Part shown: positions 1-9,073 of the stretch, piece after piece
Numbering within the stretch: position 1 is the first letter of the stretch
Layout of the letters: every line of letters starts with the position of its first letter
Source: Saccharicrinis sp963677245
Lineage (GTDB): Bacteria > Bacteroidota > Bacteroidia > Bacteroidales > Marinilabiliaceae
Assembly: GCA_963677245.1 (NCBI GenBank)
Contig: OY781921.1
Location: 3,906,001-3,970,000, forward strand
Direction of reading: 5' to 3'
Length of the DNA: 64,000 nt
The notes under the pieces: generated by a model
Told to the model about the DNA's origin: nothing
The model's input: only the letters and a program-made list of their open reading frames with translations
Database searches by the model: none
Position numbers and translations under genes: made by a program

Positions 1-1081
1 TAACCCATGCTTCGAACTGTTTCTCCAATTCTCTTTTCTGACCAAGAACATCTAATTTTTCCAGTCCACGGTTCATTCCAATACTATTTTTCCAATAGTT
101 TGAGCTGCGACTAAATTTTGATGCATATTGGATATTTACTTTTTCATCAGCAAGCATGTCTTTTTTCCAGATATCTTGTTTAACACCTCTTGGAACAATT
201 CGAGCATCATTAATAACATCCATTCTTTCTGTAATTCCCCATGAAGTTAGGTAACGACTTGTGCTTCCCGGAAAACCGATTGTCATAGCAAAATCTTCAG
301 GATTAACTCCTTTTAGAGATACAGGTAGGTGATGTTCAGGTGTTAATGGAACATTATCTTCTGAATATTCAGCAGGTTTACCATCTTTATCAGCATATAC
401 TCTAAACATACTAAAGTCGCCGGTGTGTCTTGGCCACATCCAGTTATCTGTATCAAATCCAAATTTACCAATAGATGAAGGTGGAGCACCTACAAAACGA
501 ACATCAGTAAATTCTTCGTAAGCAATTAAGAAATATTGGTTTCCTTCAAAGTAGTTTTTAACAAAAATAGAGTAATCATTTCCTTCAGATGCTTCGTCCC
601 TGATCGCTTTCTGGTTTTTAAGAATAGCTTCGGTTCTTTCTTCCTCAGTCATGTCTTCTGTAACGCCCTCTAAAATTTCGGTTGTCACATCTTTCATATA
701 CTTTAAAAATGTTACAGATAATCCCTCTGCTGGCAATTCTTCTTTTAATGATTTTGCCCAAAAACCATCTTTCAAGTAATTATGCTCTACCGAACTTAGT
801 TTTTGGATATCACCGTAACCGCAGTGGTGGTTAGTTAATATCAAACCTTGATCAGATATTAATTCACCTGTACATCCTCTTCCGAAGATAACAACTGCAT
901 CTTTTAAACTGGATTGGTTAATGCTATAAATGTCTTCTGCAGAAAGTTGTAATCCCATTTCGGACATTTTATCCATATTTAGCTTCGATAATAATGGTAG
1001 AAGCCACATCCCCTCATCTGCTTTTATGCTTCCGGAAAAACCAATAACAAAAGCAAGAATTAAAATTGTTAATTTCTTCAT
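1..1081 (-). CDS. S46-family dipeptidyl-peptidase (DPP7/DPP11-like), C-terminus outside window
   Basis: Reading leftward from an ATG at 1081, an open frame of about 360 codons runs to the window edge without a stop, so only the N-terminal half is visible. It starts with a Sec signal peptide (MKKLTILILAFVIGF) and a mature N-terminus DEGMWLLP, typical of S46 peptidases. The stretch GRGCTGELIS followed by LILTNHHCGYG holds the catalytic His of the S46 chymotrypsin-like fold, and WMWPRHTGDFSMFRVY is a second conserved block. The family removes dipeptides from peptides in the periplasm and serves amino-acid-fermenting Bacteroidota. The catalytic Ser and the residue that separates DPP7 from DPP11 specificity lie beyond the edge, so the subtype cannot be given. 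Confidence 0.9.
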   Translation of the reverse strand, partial: MKKLTILILAFVIGFSGSIKADEGMWLLPLLSKLNMDKMSEMGLQLSAEDIYSINQSSLKDAVVIFGRGCTGELISDQGLILTNHHCGYGDIQKLSSVEHNYLKDGFWAKSLKEELPAEGLSVTFLKYMKDVTTEILEGVTEDMTEEERTEAILKNQKAIRDEASEGNDYSIFVKNYFEGNQYFLIAYEEFTDVRFVGAPPSSIGKFGFDTDNWMWPRHTGDFSMFRVYADKDGKPAEYSEDNVPLTPEHHLPVSLKGVNPEDFAMTIGFPGSTSRYLTSWGITERMDVINDARIVPRGVKQDIWKKDMLADEKVNIQYASKFSRSSNYWKNSIGMNRGLEKLDVLGQKRELEKQFEAWV

Positions 1082-1256
1082 TCTTTAAATAAATAAGTTT
1101 CACGGTTAAGAGATTCATTATGACAATGAGAATTTAATGAATCAGTACCGTATGTTAATTGTTTAATAAAACAAAAGGTTCAAACTAAGACTTGCACAAT
1201 AAAAGAAGATATTCAATCAAAAACAATGATAATTATTACATTGATACCTCTTCAAA

Positions 1257-1865
1257 TTATAGGTTGAGTTTAAGTTGCGTATCTAATAATTTAAAAGATT
1301 GTCGGTGATAAGGGGTTGTTCCCAACTTTTCAATTGCTGCACGATGCGCTTTGGTTGGGTACCCTTTATTCTTTTTCCAATCATATCCCGGATGCTCAAT
1401 TTCTAAATTTTCCATTAACTCATCACGATGAGTTTTAGCTAATATACTGGCAGCCGCAATAGACATGTACTTACTATCTCCTTTAACAATACAAGTATGC
1501 GGAATGTTTTTATAAGGTTTAAATTTATTGCCATCAATGAGTAAATGCTCTGGTGTTATATGTAGTTGTTCAACTGCTCTTTGCATTCCGATAATGGATG
1601 CATTAAGAATGTTTATTTCATCAATCTCATTATTACTAACAATGGCTACACCCCAGGCAATGGCTTTCTCTTCTATTATAGGTCTTATTAAATTGCGTTG
1701 CTTTTCTGTTAGTTGTTTTGAATCGTTTAAGAAAGGATGCTCAAAGTCCTTAGGCAAAATAACAGCCGCAGCCACTACAGGACCTGCCAAACATCCTCTT
1801 CCTGCTTCATCGCATCCTGCTTCAATAGTATTTTTATTCAGAAATCGTTCTAACGTATTATTCAT
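1257..1865 (-). CDS. rnhB: Ribonuclease HII
   Basis: This 202-residue protein is full length for RNase HII, which cleaves the RNA strand of RNA-DNA hybrids and removes single ribonucleotides from DNA. The N-terminal motif CDEAGRGCLAGPVV supplies the first two acidic metal ligands (Asp19, Glu20). Asp111 in LLIDGNKF is the third, and the SIAAASILAKTHRD block is the usual helix with the fourth acidic residue. The C-terminal GYPTKAHRAAIEKLG matches the GYPT-H pattern of the family. It lies 31 bp downstream of the M28 peptidase gene on the same strand and may be co-transcribed with it. Confidence 0.97.
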   Translation of the reverse strand: MNNTLERFLNKNTIEAGCDEAGRGCLAGPVVAAAVILPKDFEHPFLNDSKQLTEKQRNLIRPIIEEKAIAWGVAIVSNNEIDEINILNASIIGMQRAVEQLHITPEHLLIDGNKFKPYKNIPHTCIVKGDSKYMSIAAASILAKTHRDELMENLEIEHPGYDWKKNKGYPTKAHRAAIEKLGTTPYHRQSFKLLDTQLKLNL

Positions 1866-1896
1866 GGTGTTGGCATTTTGCGAACGTACTTATATT

Positions 1897-2886
1897 CTAC
1901 TTTTCGTTATAGATTACTTCTAATATGGTTTGTCCGACTGCTTTCAGTGTATTTTTGTCAATTACATCCATGTTATCTTTGTGCGTATGCCAGTAAGCAC
2001 CAAAATGGGATTCTGTAGAAGGATCGTGTTGAATAATATCAATACAAGGAATGTTTAAATACTTATTTACATAAACGTGGTCGTCAGTTATTGGTCCCCA
2101 GCTATCATATATAAAATATTGACCATAGCCCAGATCGTTGGCTTTATCCCAAATCTTTTTTACCACTCTTTTAGCCATCTGAAGAGATCCAGCCTCCTGA
2201 TAGAATTTAGCATTAGAAGCTCCAACCATATCTAATAAAATTCCATAACGGGCATAATAATTATTTACATGAGGATTTTTGCCCCAATATTGAGATCCTA
2301 AACACCAAGTGTCTGGTATATAGTTTTGGGTTTTAATATGATCCGGAGTACCGTAATCTTCTGCATCGAAGAAAATGATATCTACACCTATGTGAAGTGG
2401 TTGCTTTTGCAATTGGCGGGCAATTTCTAATAATACGCCGACGCCGCTACCTCCGTCATTTGCTCCTAAAATAGGTTCGTTTTGTCTTGAAGGATCATCG
2501 CAATGGTCTGCAAATGGTCTGGAATCCCAATGGGCAAATAACAAAATACGATCATTTAATTCAGGCTTGTATTGACCTATAATGTTCTTGGCTTTTAAAA
2601 GCGTGTTGTCAAAAGCTCTTACTTCAGCATCCTGAACTATTACATTAGCTCCTAATTTTTCTAGTTTATTACTGAGATAACTGGCACACTTTAAATGCGC
2701 ATCTGTATTAGGAACTCTTGGACCAAAATCAACTTGCTTTTGGATATAATGATAAGCAGAATCAGGATTAAATGAAGGTACAACAACTTGAACTTTTTCT
2801 TTTTGTTTCGAAGAAGTGCTGCTAGTTGAACGCTGATTGCAGCTTGATGCAAAAACTATAATAGCAAGGGTTATATATTTAATCAT
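1897..2886 (-). CDS. M28-family zinc lipoprotein, glutaminyl-cyclase-like
   Basis: The 329-residue product starts with a short signal peptide and lipobox ASSC (Cys16), so it is probably an outer-membrane or periplasmic lipoprotein. The rest is an M28 zinc-hydrolase fold. Metal-binding blocks are visible in order: FAHWDSRPFAD near residue 120, GANDGGSGVG near 145, FFDAEDYG near 175, and a His-rich end (YWHTHKDNMD) near 305. The HWDSRPFAD form and the single-domain length fit bacterial glutaminyl-peptide cyclotransferases, which make N-terminal pyroglutamate on exported proteins. An aminopeptidase activity cannot be excluded from sequence alone. The gene sits between rnhB and cysS on the same strand. 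Confidence 0.85.
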   Translation of the reverse strand: MIKYITLAIIVFASSCNQRSTSSTSSKQKEKVQVVVPSFNPDSAYHYIQKQVDFGPRVPNTDAHLKCASYLSNKLEKLGANVIVQDAEVRAFDNTLLKAKNIIGQYKPELNDRILLFAHWDSRPFADHCDDPSRQNEPILGANDGGSGVGVLLEIARQLQKQPLHIGVDIIFFDAEDYGTPDHIKTQNYIPDTWCLGSQYWGKNPHVNNYYARYGILLDMVGASNAKFYQEAGSLQMAKRVVKKIWDKANDLGYGQYFIYDSWGPITDDHVYVNKYLNIPCIDIIQHDPSTESHFGAYWHTHKDNMDVIDKNTLKAVGQTILEVIYNEK

Positions 2887-2927
2887 TATATCCGTTTTTT
2901 TTAGTATTTAAATTTGGTAATTCTTTT

Positions 2928-4400
2928 TTATTTCAGTTCCCAGCTTGCGCCTTCTGCACCATCTTTAATAACAAAACCTAAGTTTTGAAGTTCATCTCTA
3001 ATTTTATCAGCAGTAGCCCAATCTTTATTTTGTTTAGCTTCGGTTCGCATGTTAAGCAGAAGTTGCATTACATCGTCCATTTTTGAGTTTGAATCCTCAC
3101 TTTTATCGCTATTTAAACTTAAACCCAAAATATCTTCAACATAAACATGCATGATATTTTTAAGTTCAACCAAACTGTCTTCGTCTATGCTAATTTTTCC
3201 ATCGAGCAAACTATTGATCGTTTTTACAGCGTCAAATAAGTGAGCAATTAAAATGGGGCTATTTAAATCATCAGCAATGGCAGAATAACATTTATCTTTT
3301 AATGAAATAACATCGACGTCAGAAGTATTGGAAGCAACAATATTCTCCATGTTTTCCATTGCCTCACTTAATCGATTAAGACCTTTTTCGGCAGCTTGAA
3401 GGGCATCATTACCAAAATCCAGGGTGCTTCTGTAATGGGCCTGTAAAATGAAAAATCGAATCGTCATGGGACTATATTCCTTTTCAAGTTTCTCGTGCTG
3501 ACCCGTAAAGAATTGCTCCAAAGTGATAAAGTTACCCAATGACTTACCCATCTTTTGACCACCAATGGTAATCATGTTATTGTGCATCCAATATTTAGCA
3601 GGAATTTTACCGTTATCAACAGTACTTTGTGCTATTTCACATTCGTGATGAGGGAATAATAAATCCATTCCACCGCCATGAATATCGAATTGTTCACCCA
3701 GATATTTCTTACTCATAGCAGAACATTCAAGGTGCCAACCTGGAAATCCATCGCTCCATTCGGAAGGCCATCGCATGATATGCTCAGGTGAAGCTTTTTT
3801 CCAAAGCGCAAAATCTAGTGAATCTCTTTTCTCACTTTGTCCATCAAGCTCTCTGGTGTTGTTTATAAGATCTTCGATCTTACGGCCAGAAAGAATGCCA
3901 TAAGGATGATCTTCATTGTATTTTTTTACATTAAAATATACAGAGCCATTGCTTTCGTATGCATAGCCTTTTTCTAAAATTGATTTAATCACCTGAATCT
4001 GCTCAATAATATGTCCTGATGCACGTGGTTCAATACTAGGACTTTTTACGTTAAGCATTTTCATGTAATCATGGTATCGTTCTGTATAATACTGAACAAC
4101 CTCCATAGGTTCCAATTCTTCAAGTTTGGCTTTTTTTGCAATTTTATCTTCACCTTCATCAGCATCATTCTCTAAATGGCCAACGTCAGTAATGTTTCTT
4201 ACATATCTAACTTTGTACCTTGCGTAACTTAAAAAGCGAGATAATAAATCAAATGTTATAGCAGGTCTGGCATGACCTAGATGAGGATCGCCATATACTG
4301 TTGGGCCACAAACGTATAAACCAACTCGTCCCGGTGTTATAGGTTCAAACGCTTCCTTTTGTCTGCTAAGTGTATTGTAAATATGTAGTTTTTGCTCCAT
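2928..4400 (-). CDS. cysS: Cysteinyl-tRNA synthetase
   Basis: A class I aminoacyl-tRNA synthetase that charges tRNA-Cys. YVCGPTVYGDPHLGHARP carries the first zinc Cys and the HIGH-type signature; WHLECSAMS and HHECEIAQ carry the other zinc ligands. GGQKMGKSLGN is the KMSKS loop, here KMGKS. The C-terminal part is the helical DALR/anticodon region. The frame stays open to 4454, but the extra 18 residues (MNCIFFV...) are hydrophobic and unlike the family, so I start at Met 4400 (MEQKLHIYNTLSRQKE), giving 490 residues, normal for CysS. It is divergent from the histidine kinase gene at 4578. Confidence 0.96.
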   Translation of the reverse strand: MEQKLHIYNTLSRQKEAFEPITPGRVGLYVCGPTVYGDPHLGHARPAITFDLLSRFLSYARYKVRYVRNITDVGHLENDADEGEDKIAKKAKLEELEPMEVVQYYTERYHDYMKMLNVKSPSIEPRASGHIIEQIQVIKSILEKGYAYESNGSVYFNVKKYNEDHPYGILSGRKIEDLINNTRELDGQSEKRDSLDFALWKKASPEHIMRWPSEWSDGFPGWHLECSAMSKKYLGEQFDIHGGGMDLLFPHHECEIAQSTVDNGKIPAKYWMHNNMITIGGQKMGKSLGNFITLEQFFTGQHEKLEKEYSPMTIRFFILQAHYRSTLDFGNDALQAAEKGLNRLSEAMENMENIVASNTSDVDVISLKDKCYSAIADDLNSPILIAHLFDAVKTINSLLDGKISIDEDSLVELKNIMHVYVEDILGLSLNSDKSEDSNSKMDDVMQLLLNMRTEAKQNKDWATADKIRDELQNLGFVIKDGAEGASWELK

Positions 4401-4577
4401 TTTATTATCGATAATTATACAGGAGGTCAAAATTACAAAAAAGATACAATTCACAGTCAGTATCTATTGATTATCGCTATGTTGAAATATCATGCTTTAT
4501 GATATTCAGTTAATTAAGAATGAATCCAGATAGCTAAAGAAGGGAGGTGAATTTATTCATTCGAGTAGTTTATTGGT

Positions 4578-5996
4578 ATGCTGATCAAAAAAGAGCATTC
4601 ATTCATGAACGTTTTTTCTTTTTTTGAGTACACAAAGGAAATTATTGGAGAGTTTATGTCAACAAACAAAGATCGGGAGTTGCTGTCAAAACAGTTAAAT
4701 GTAAAAGGAGATTGGGAATCGTGTGTTTATGATTTATTTAATCCAAGAAACCCTCTCAAAGGTGAAGCTTTCTTTAAGGATACTATTTTAAAGTTGTGCA
4801 AATATCTGGATGCAGATTATGTTTTTGTAGCTAAATTAAATGGTAACGACAAGGAGCTTGATGCTGTTGCATATTGTGATAAAGATGAGTTATTGCCATC
4901 GTTTAAATTTGAATATGATGGAACTCCATGTGAGAATGTACTGTCTCAAAATAGTATTACCTATAAAAGTTCTGTTCAGGTAAAATTTCCAGAAGACTTA
5001 CGCCTAAAAAAGATGTCAATTGAAGCCTATAGTGGTGTGCCATTAATAGGTTCTGCTAAAGAGCCAATTGGTGTATTAACAGCTTTATTTTGTAAACCAA
5101 TTGAGGATGCAAAAAGAGTAGAGGCATTAATGTATATGTTTTCTTCACGATTAGCTTTAGAGCTGGAACATCTTGAAGAGCAGAGAGAATTAAAAAGGCG
5201 AAATCTTGAATTATTGGTTTTTAAAGAAGAGTTAATACGCAAGAATCGCGAATTAGATGAGATGAATCAGGAGCTCAAAAAAGCCAACCTAAAAGCTAAA
5301 GAAAGTGCTAAGCTTAAATCTTCTTTTCTTGCCAATTTGAGTCATGAGATACGAACTCCAATGAATGCCATTATTGGATTTACTGAATTATTGCGATCAA
5401 ATGATCTAAACAAAGATGAGCGTCAGGAATATTTAAATATAATTTATCAGAATGGAAATCAGTTGATGCGTGTAATGGATGCGCTAATTGATATTTCTAA
5501 ATTACAAGCAAAAGTTTATATCGATAAGAAGGAGAAAGTTCACGTAAATAAGATTCTAAGCGATATTCATGAAAATTATTCTGAAGAACTCTCAGTTATA
5601 CAAAAACCTGTAGAATTTAATCTGATTTTAGGAGATAAGGATGGAAAAGATTTAATGTATGCCCATAAAGAAGCTTTATTAAAGGTTTTTGATCACTTAT
5701 TAAGTAATGCGTTTAAGTTTACAAAACAAGGGAAGGTATATATTGGCTACACCATTGAAGATGATTGTTTTGAGTTTTTTGTAAAAGATACGGGAATAGG
5801 TATTCCAAGCGGTTTTGAAGATTATATTTTTGATTTGTTTCGTCAGGCAGAAATCGAAAATTCACGCGAATTTGGAGGAAATGGTATCGGTTTATCCATT
5901 GTGAAAAAATATGTGGAGATCATGGGAGGAGAAGTGTGGGCTGAACCTGATCAAAAGGAAGGAGCACTGCTTAAATTTACAGTTCCAATAAGTTAA
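4578..5996 (+). CDS. Soluble sensor histidine kinase with GAF-like input domain
   Basis: The 472-residue protein has no transmembrane segment. Residues about 70-205 form a GAF-like sensor, 205-245 a charged coiled coil, then a HisKA domain with phospho-acceptor His256 in LANLSHEIRTPMNAIIGF. The HATPase domain shows the N box (LLSNAFKFT), G1 (VKDTGIGIP) and G2 (GGNGIGLSIV). It therefore autophosphorylates in the cytoplasm, and no receiver domain or adjacent regulator is present, so its partner is unknown. Start choice is uncertain: ATGs at 4578, 4605 and 4656 are all in frame. An unusually strong GGGAGGTG lies at 4541-4548, too far upstream of 4578 for an ordinary ribosome site. Confidence 0.9.
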   Translation: MLIKKEHSFMNVFSFFEYTKEIIGEFMSTNKDRELLSKQLNVKGDWESCVYDLFNPRNPLKGEAFFKDTILKLCKYLDADYVFVAKLNGNDKELDAVAYCDKDELLPSFKFEYDGTPCENVLSQNSITYKSSVQVKFPEDLRLKKMSIEAYSGVPLIGSAKEPIGVLTALFCKPIEDAKRVEALMYMFSSRLALELEHLEEQRELKRRNLELLVFKEELIRKNRELDEMNQELKKANLKAKESAKLKSSFLANLSHEIRTPMNAIIGFTELLRSNDLNKDERQEYLNIIYQNGNQLMRVMDALIDISKLQAKVYIDKKEKVHVNKILSDIHENYSEELSVIQKPVEFNLILGDKDGKDLMYAHKEALLKVFDHLLSNAFKFTKQGKVYIGYTIEDDCFEFFVKDTGIGIPSGFEDYIFDLFRQAEIENSREFGGNGIGLSIVKKYVEIMGGEVWAEPDQKEGALLKFTVPIS

Positions 5997-6063
5997 TTCA
6001 GCATAAGACCTAAAATAATCTATGCGTTTAAAAAATAAGCAGCACGTTACTTCTGGCGATTGC

Positions 6064-7284
6064 TTATATGGCAGCCATCAATAAACCAATATCTTTAGAT
6101 GGGATAGAAAAGGTTTCTCCAATATAATGATTCGTAAGAATACCTCTATATATATATAAGCCATTCCTGAATCCGGGATCGTCCTTAATCATCTTATTAA
6201 CATTGCCATTTTCAGCCAATTGCATTAAAATTGGTGTAAAAATATTACTTAGTGCAATAGTAGCAGTTCGAGCCACATGCGATGCCACATTAGGAACACA
6301 ATAATGAATTACATTGTGCTTAATAAATACAGGATGGGCAAAATCTGTACAAATCGAAGTTTCAAAACATCCACCTTGTCCCATACTTAAATCAATAAGT
6401 ATTGAACCTTGCTTCATTTGAGCAACTTGATCTTCAGTTACCATATAACTTAATCCGGATTGTAGGTATCTTAAGTTACCAATAACTGCATCTGCAGATT
6501 TTAATGCTTTTGTTAATGCTTTAGGATGTAAAACAGAAGTAAATAGGCGTTGTCCGATATTGAGTTCAAGTTCTCTCAGATTTTTAAAAGAATTGTCAAA
6601 AACTTTTACAGTTGCACCTAACCCTAGTGCCGCCTTAGCAGCACTTTCTCCTGCAGTACCAGCTCCTAATATCACAACTTCTGATGGAGAAATGCCTGTT
6701 ATTCCACCAAGTAAAACACCTTTCCCATTATGAGCTTTGCTTAGATACTCACTAGCTACCATGATGGAAGCAGCTCCTTCTATTTCACTCATACTGCGAG
6801 TTACCGGGAAACAACCATTTTCATCTTTTAAGAGTTCAAAGGCTATGGCATTCACCCTTTTACTCATGATTTTTTTGATAAGTTCCTTGGATTGCTGGTG
6901 AAGTTGAACTAAGGAAATGATAGTTTGATCTGCTTTTAAAAGATCAATTTCTTCTTCCTTAAATGGGGATATTTTAAGAACAATTTCGGCTTTGAAAACT
7001 TCGTTGGCTGAATTAACTATTGTAGCTCCACACTCTGCAAAGTCTTTATCAAAGTAATTAGCAGGTTCACCGGCTCCTGTTTCAAATAAAACGGTGTGTC
7101 CATTTTCAACAAGTAACTCAATGCCTTGAGGAGTTAAAGCAATACGGTTTTCAAATTTTGACTTTTCCTTAGGGATACCAATCGTAAGTTTTTTACCCGA
7201 TCTTTTAACCTCAAGCATCTCTTCCTGAGGCAGTAATCCTGTATTGTATAAAGGAAAGTTAGATTTGTCAATTATTCCAGCCAT
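6064..7284 (-). CDS. ald: Alanine dehydrogenase
   Basis: A 406-residue enzyme of the AlaDH/PNT family, which interconverts L-alanine and pyruvate with NAD and ammonia. The N-terminal substrate domain begins with LTIGIPKEKSKFENRIALTP, where the KE-x-R pattern is conserved. The NAD-binding Rossmann part has VVILGAGTAGESAAKAALGLGATVKVFD, with the expected acidic residue ending the second strand. LIDLSMGQGGCFETS and VPNVASHVARTAT are the late conserved blocks. The extra 30-residue N-terminus is seen in Bacteroidota homologues, as far as I recall. It is convergent with the kinase gene and lies 109 bp beyond hisB on the same strand. Its ammonia chemistry matches the nitrogen genes at 17-27 kb, but no shared site was seen. 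Confidence 0.93.
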   Translation of the reverse strand: MAGIIDKSNFPLYNTGLLPQEEMLEVKRSGKKLTIGIPKEKSKFENRIALTPQGIELLVENGHTVLFETGAGEPANYFDKDFAECGATIVNSANEVFKAEIVLKISPFKEEEIDLLKADQTIISLVQLHQQSKELIKKIMSKRVNAIAFELLKDENGCFPVTRSMSEIEGAASIMVASEYLSKAHNGKGVLLGGITGISPSEVVILGAGTAGESAAKAALGLGATVKVFDNSFKNLRELELNIGQRLFTSVLHPKALTKALKSADAVIGNLRYLQSGLSYMVTEDQVAQMKQGSILIDLSMGQGGCFETSICTDFAHPVFIKHNVIHYCVPNVASHVARTATIALSNIFTPILMQLAENGNVNKMIKDDPGFRNGLYIYRGILTNHYIGETFSIPSKDIGLLMAAI

Positions 7285-7392
7285 TTACAACTAATATTCA
7301 ATTCAGATCAACAAATATTCGGAAAGTTAATAATTATTTCTAATAACTAATACCAAATAGTTGTTGTCTGAGTGAAATTATTGTGAAATATT

Positions 7393-8520
7393 TTACAGTG
7401 CTCCTTTTGTACTTGGAAGAGTGTTGTTAAAAACGTCTTTTCTGATGGCCATTTTAATAGCTCTTGCCAGTGCTTTAAAAATACCTTCTATTTTATGATG
7501 CTCGTTATCTCCCGATGCTTGTATTTGCAAGTTGCTTAATGATGCATCTGAAAAGCTTTTAAAGAAATGCAGAAACATTTCGGTTGGCATGTCGCCGACT
7601 TTTTCACGTTTAAAATCAGCTTCCCAAACCAACCAGGGTCTTCCTCCAAAATCCAATGCTACTAAAGCTATGCAATCATCCATTGGTAGACAAAACCCGT
7701 AACGCTCAATCCCTCTTTTATCGCCAAGGGCATCTTTAAAGGCCTGACCTAGTGCCAAAGCAGTGTCTTCAATGGTATGGTGCTCATCTACATGTAAATC
7801 GCCATTTACTTTAATGCTCAGATCACAACCGGAATGTTTCCCGATTTGCTCTAGCATATGATCGAAAAAATGAAGGCCTGTGGCAATATCACATTTCCCG
7901 GTTCCATCGAGGTTTAGTTTGATATGAATATCAGTTTCCGATGTGGTTCTTTTTACCTCTGCAGTTCTTTCTTTTGAAAATAGGAATGCGCAAATATGAT
8001 CCCAATCAGTACTTATTAAACTGCAGATATCCGTAAGGTCTTGTTTTTCCAAGTCTTCTTTAACTTCATCAATATTTGCCATGAAAATAGCCTGGCAACC
8101 CATATTTTTAGCTAGTTGAACGTCAGTAATTCTATCTCCAATTACAAAAGAATTAGGGAGGTCATACTTTGCATCAAAGTATTGCGTCAACATAGCAGTT
8201 CCCGGTTTTCTTCCAGGAGAATTTTCTTCTGGAAGAGAAGGGTCGATAAATATTTCATCAAATTTAACACCTTCTCCTTCCAGTGTTTGCAACATTTTAT
8301 TTTGAGCAGGCCAAAAAGTATCTTCCGGAAAAGAATCAGTTCCTAATCCATCTTGATTTGTAACCATAGCCAGTTCAAAGTCTAGTTTATCAGCAATTTT
8401 TTGCAGGTTAGAAATTGCTTTAGGATAAAATTCCAACTTCTCCAGACTGTCCACCTGAAAATCAACAGGAGGTTCTTTGATAATGGTACCGTCTCTATCT
8501 ATAAAAAGTACACGTTGCAT
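7393..8520 (-). CDS. hisB: Bifunctional histidinol-phosphatase / imidazoleglycerol-phosphate dehydratase
   Basis: A 375-residue fusion that catalyses two histidine-pathway steps. The N-terminal HAD phosphatase has the DxD nucleophile motif in LFIDRDGTIIKEPP (Asp8, Asp10) and FVIGDRITDVQLAKNMG as its late acidic motif. From about residue 180 the dehydratase domain has the manganese-binding His clusters: GLHFFDHMLEQIGKHSG, VDEHHTIEDTALALG and SGDNEHHKIEGIFKALA. It is the last his gene seen here: hisH, hisA, hisF and hisI do not follow, unlike many Bacteroidota operons. A GNAT gene separates it from hisC. Confidence 0.96.
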   Translation of the reverse strand: MQRVLFIDRDGTIIKEPPVDFQVDSLEKLEFYPKAISNLQKIADKLDFELAMVTNQDGLGTDSFPEDTFWPAQNKMLQTLEGEGVKFDEIFIDPSLPEENSPGRKPGTAMLTQYFDAKYDLPNSFVIGDRITDVQLAKNMGCQAIFMANIDEVKEDLEKQDLTDICSLISTDWDHICAFLFSKERTAEVKRTTSETDIHIKLNLDGTGKCDIATGLHFFDHMLEQIGKHSGCDLSIKVNGDLHVDEHHTIEDTALALGQAFKDALGDKRGIERYGFCLPMDDCIALVALDFGGRPWLVWEADFKREKVGDMPTEMFLHFFKSFSDASLSNLQIQASGDNEHHKIEGIFKALARAIKMAIRKDVFNNTLPSTKGAL

Positions 8521-8534
8521 ATTATTGTAAATAT

Positions 8535-9071
8535 TTAGTTTTTAAGCTTAATCCATTCCGGTTTTAATATACTCATGTTATACACGGAATGGAATTGATT
8601 TTCGATGACAAATGAGTCCCTTAAAAGGCCTTCGGTTTTAAAACCGCATTGTTTATAACACCTAATAGCTCCTTTGTTAAAATCGAATACACCCAAATCA
8701 ATTCGGTGTAAATGGAGTTCCTCAAAGGCGTATTTTAATAGTGTCTGAATCATTTTCTTACCAAAACCTTTATTTCTTGATTTAGGATTGCCAATTAAAA
8801 GTCTTGAAATTCTGGCACTTTTATTTCGTTTGTCGATGTTATTTAGTTCGCAGTGGCCAATAATGTTATTTTCTTTCGTTTCAACAACTTTAAATACTTT
8901 TCTGCTATTAGGTTCAATGTGTTTTGCTAATTGCTCCGTTGTAATTGGAAAGGTAAATGCAGGTCCGGCAAACTGAAACATGAATTGGTCTGAGTCTATC
9001 CAATTGATCAGTAGTTGAAAATCATTGCAAGTAAATTCTTCAAGCCGGATCTGTCCACTTTCATCCATCAT
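8535..9071 (-). CDS. GNAT-family N-acetyltransferase inside the his operon
   Basis: A 178-residue RimJ/RimL-type acetyltransferase. The acetyl-CoA-binding motif A is visible as ISRLLIGNPKSRNKGFGKKMIQ (R/Q-x-x-G-x-G/A type), followed by the family's LHRIDLGVFDFNKGAIRCYKQCGFKTEG block. Its substrate cannot be read from sequence. Two bases separate its start from the hisC stop and 14 bp separate it from hisB, so it is certainly co-transcribed with them and under the histidine attenuator. It may act on a histidine-pathway compound or simply be an insertion tolerated in the operon. Start is Met1 or Met2. Confidence 0.88.
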   Translation of the reverse strand: MMDESGQIRLEEFTCNDFQLLINWIDSDQFMFQFAGPAFTFPITTEQLAKHIEPNSRKVFKVVETKENNIIGHCELNNIDKRNKSARISRLLIGNPKSRNKGFGKKMIQTLLKYAFEELHLHRIDLGVFDFNKGAIRCYKQCGFKTEGLLRDSFVIENQFHSVYNMSILKPEWIKLKN

Positions 9072-9073
9072 GA

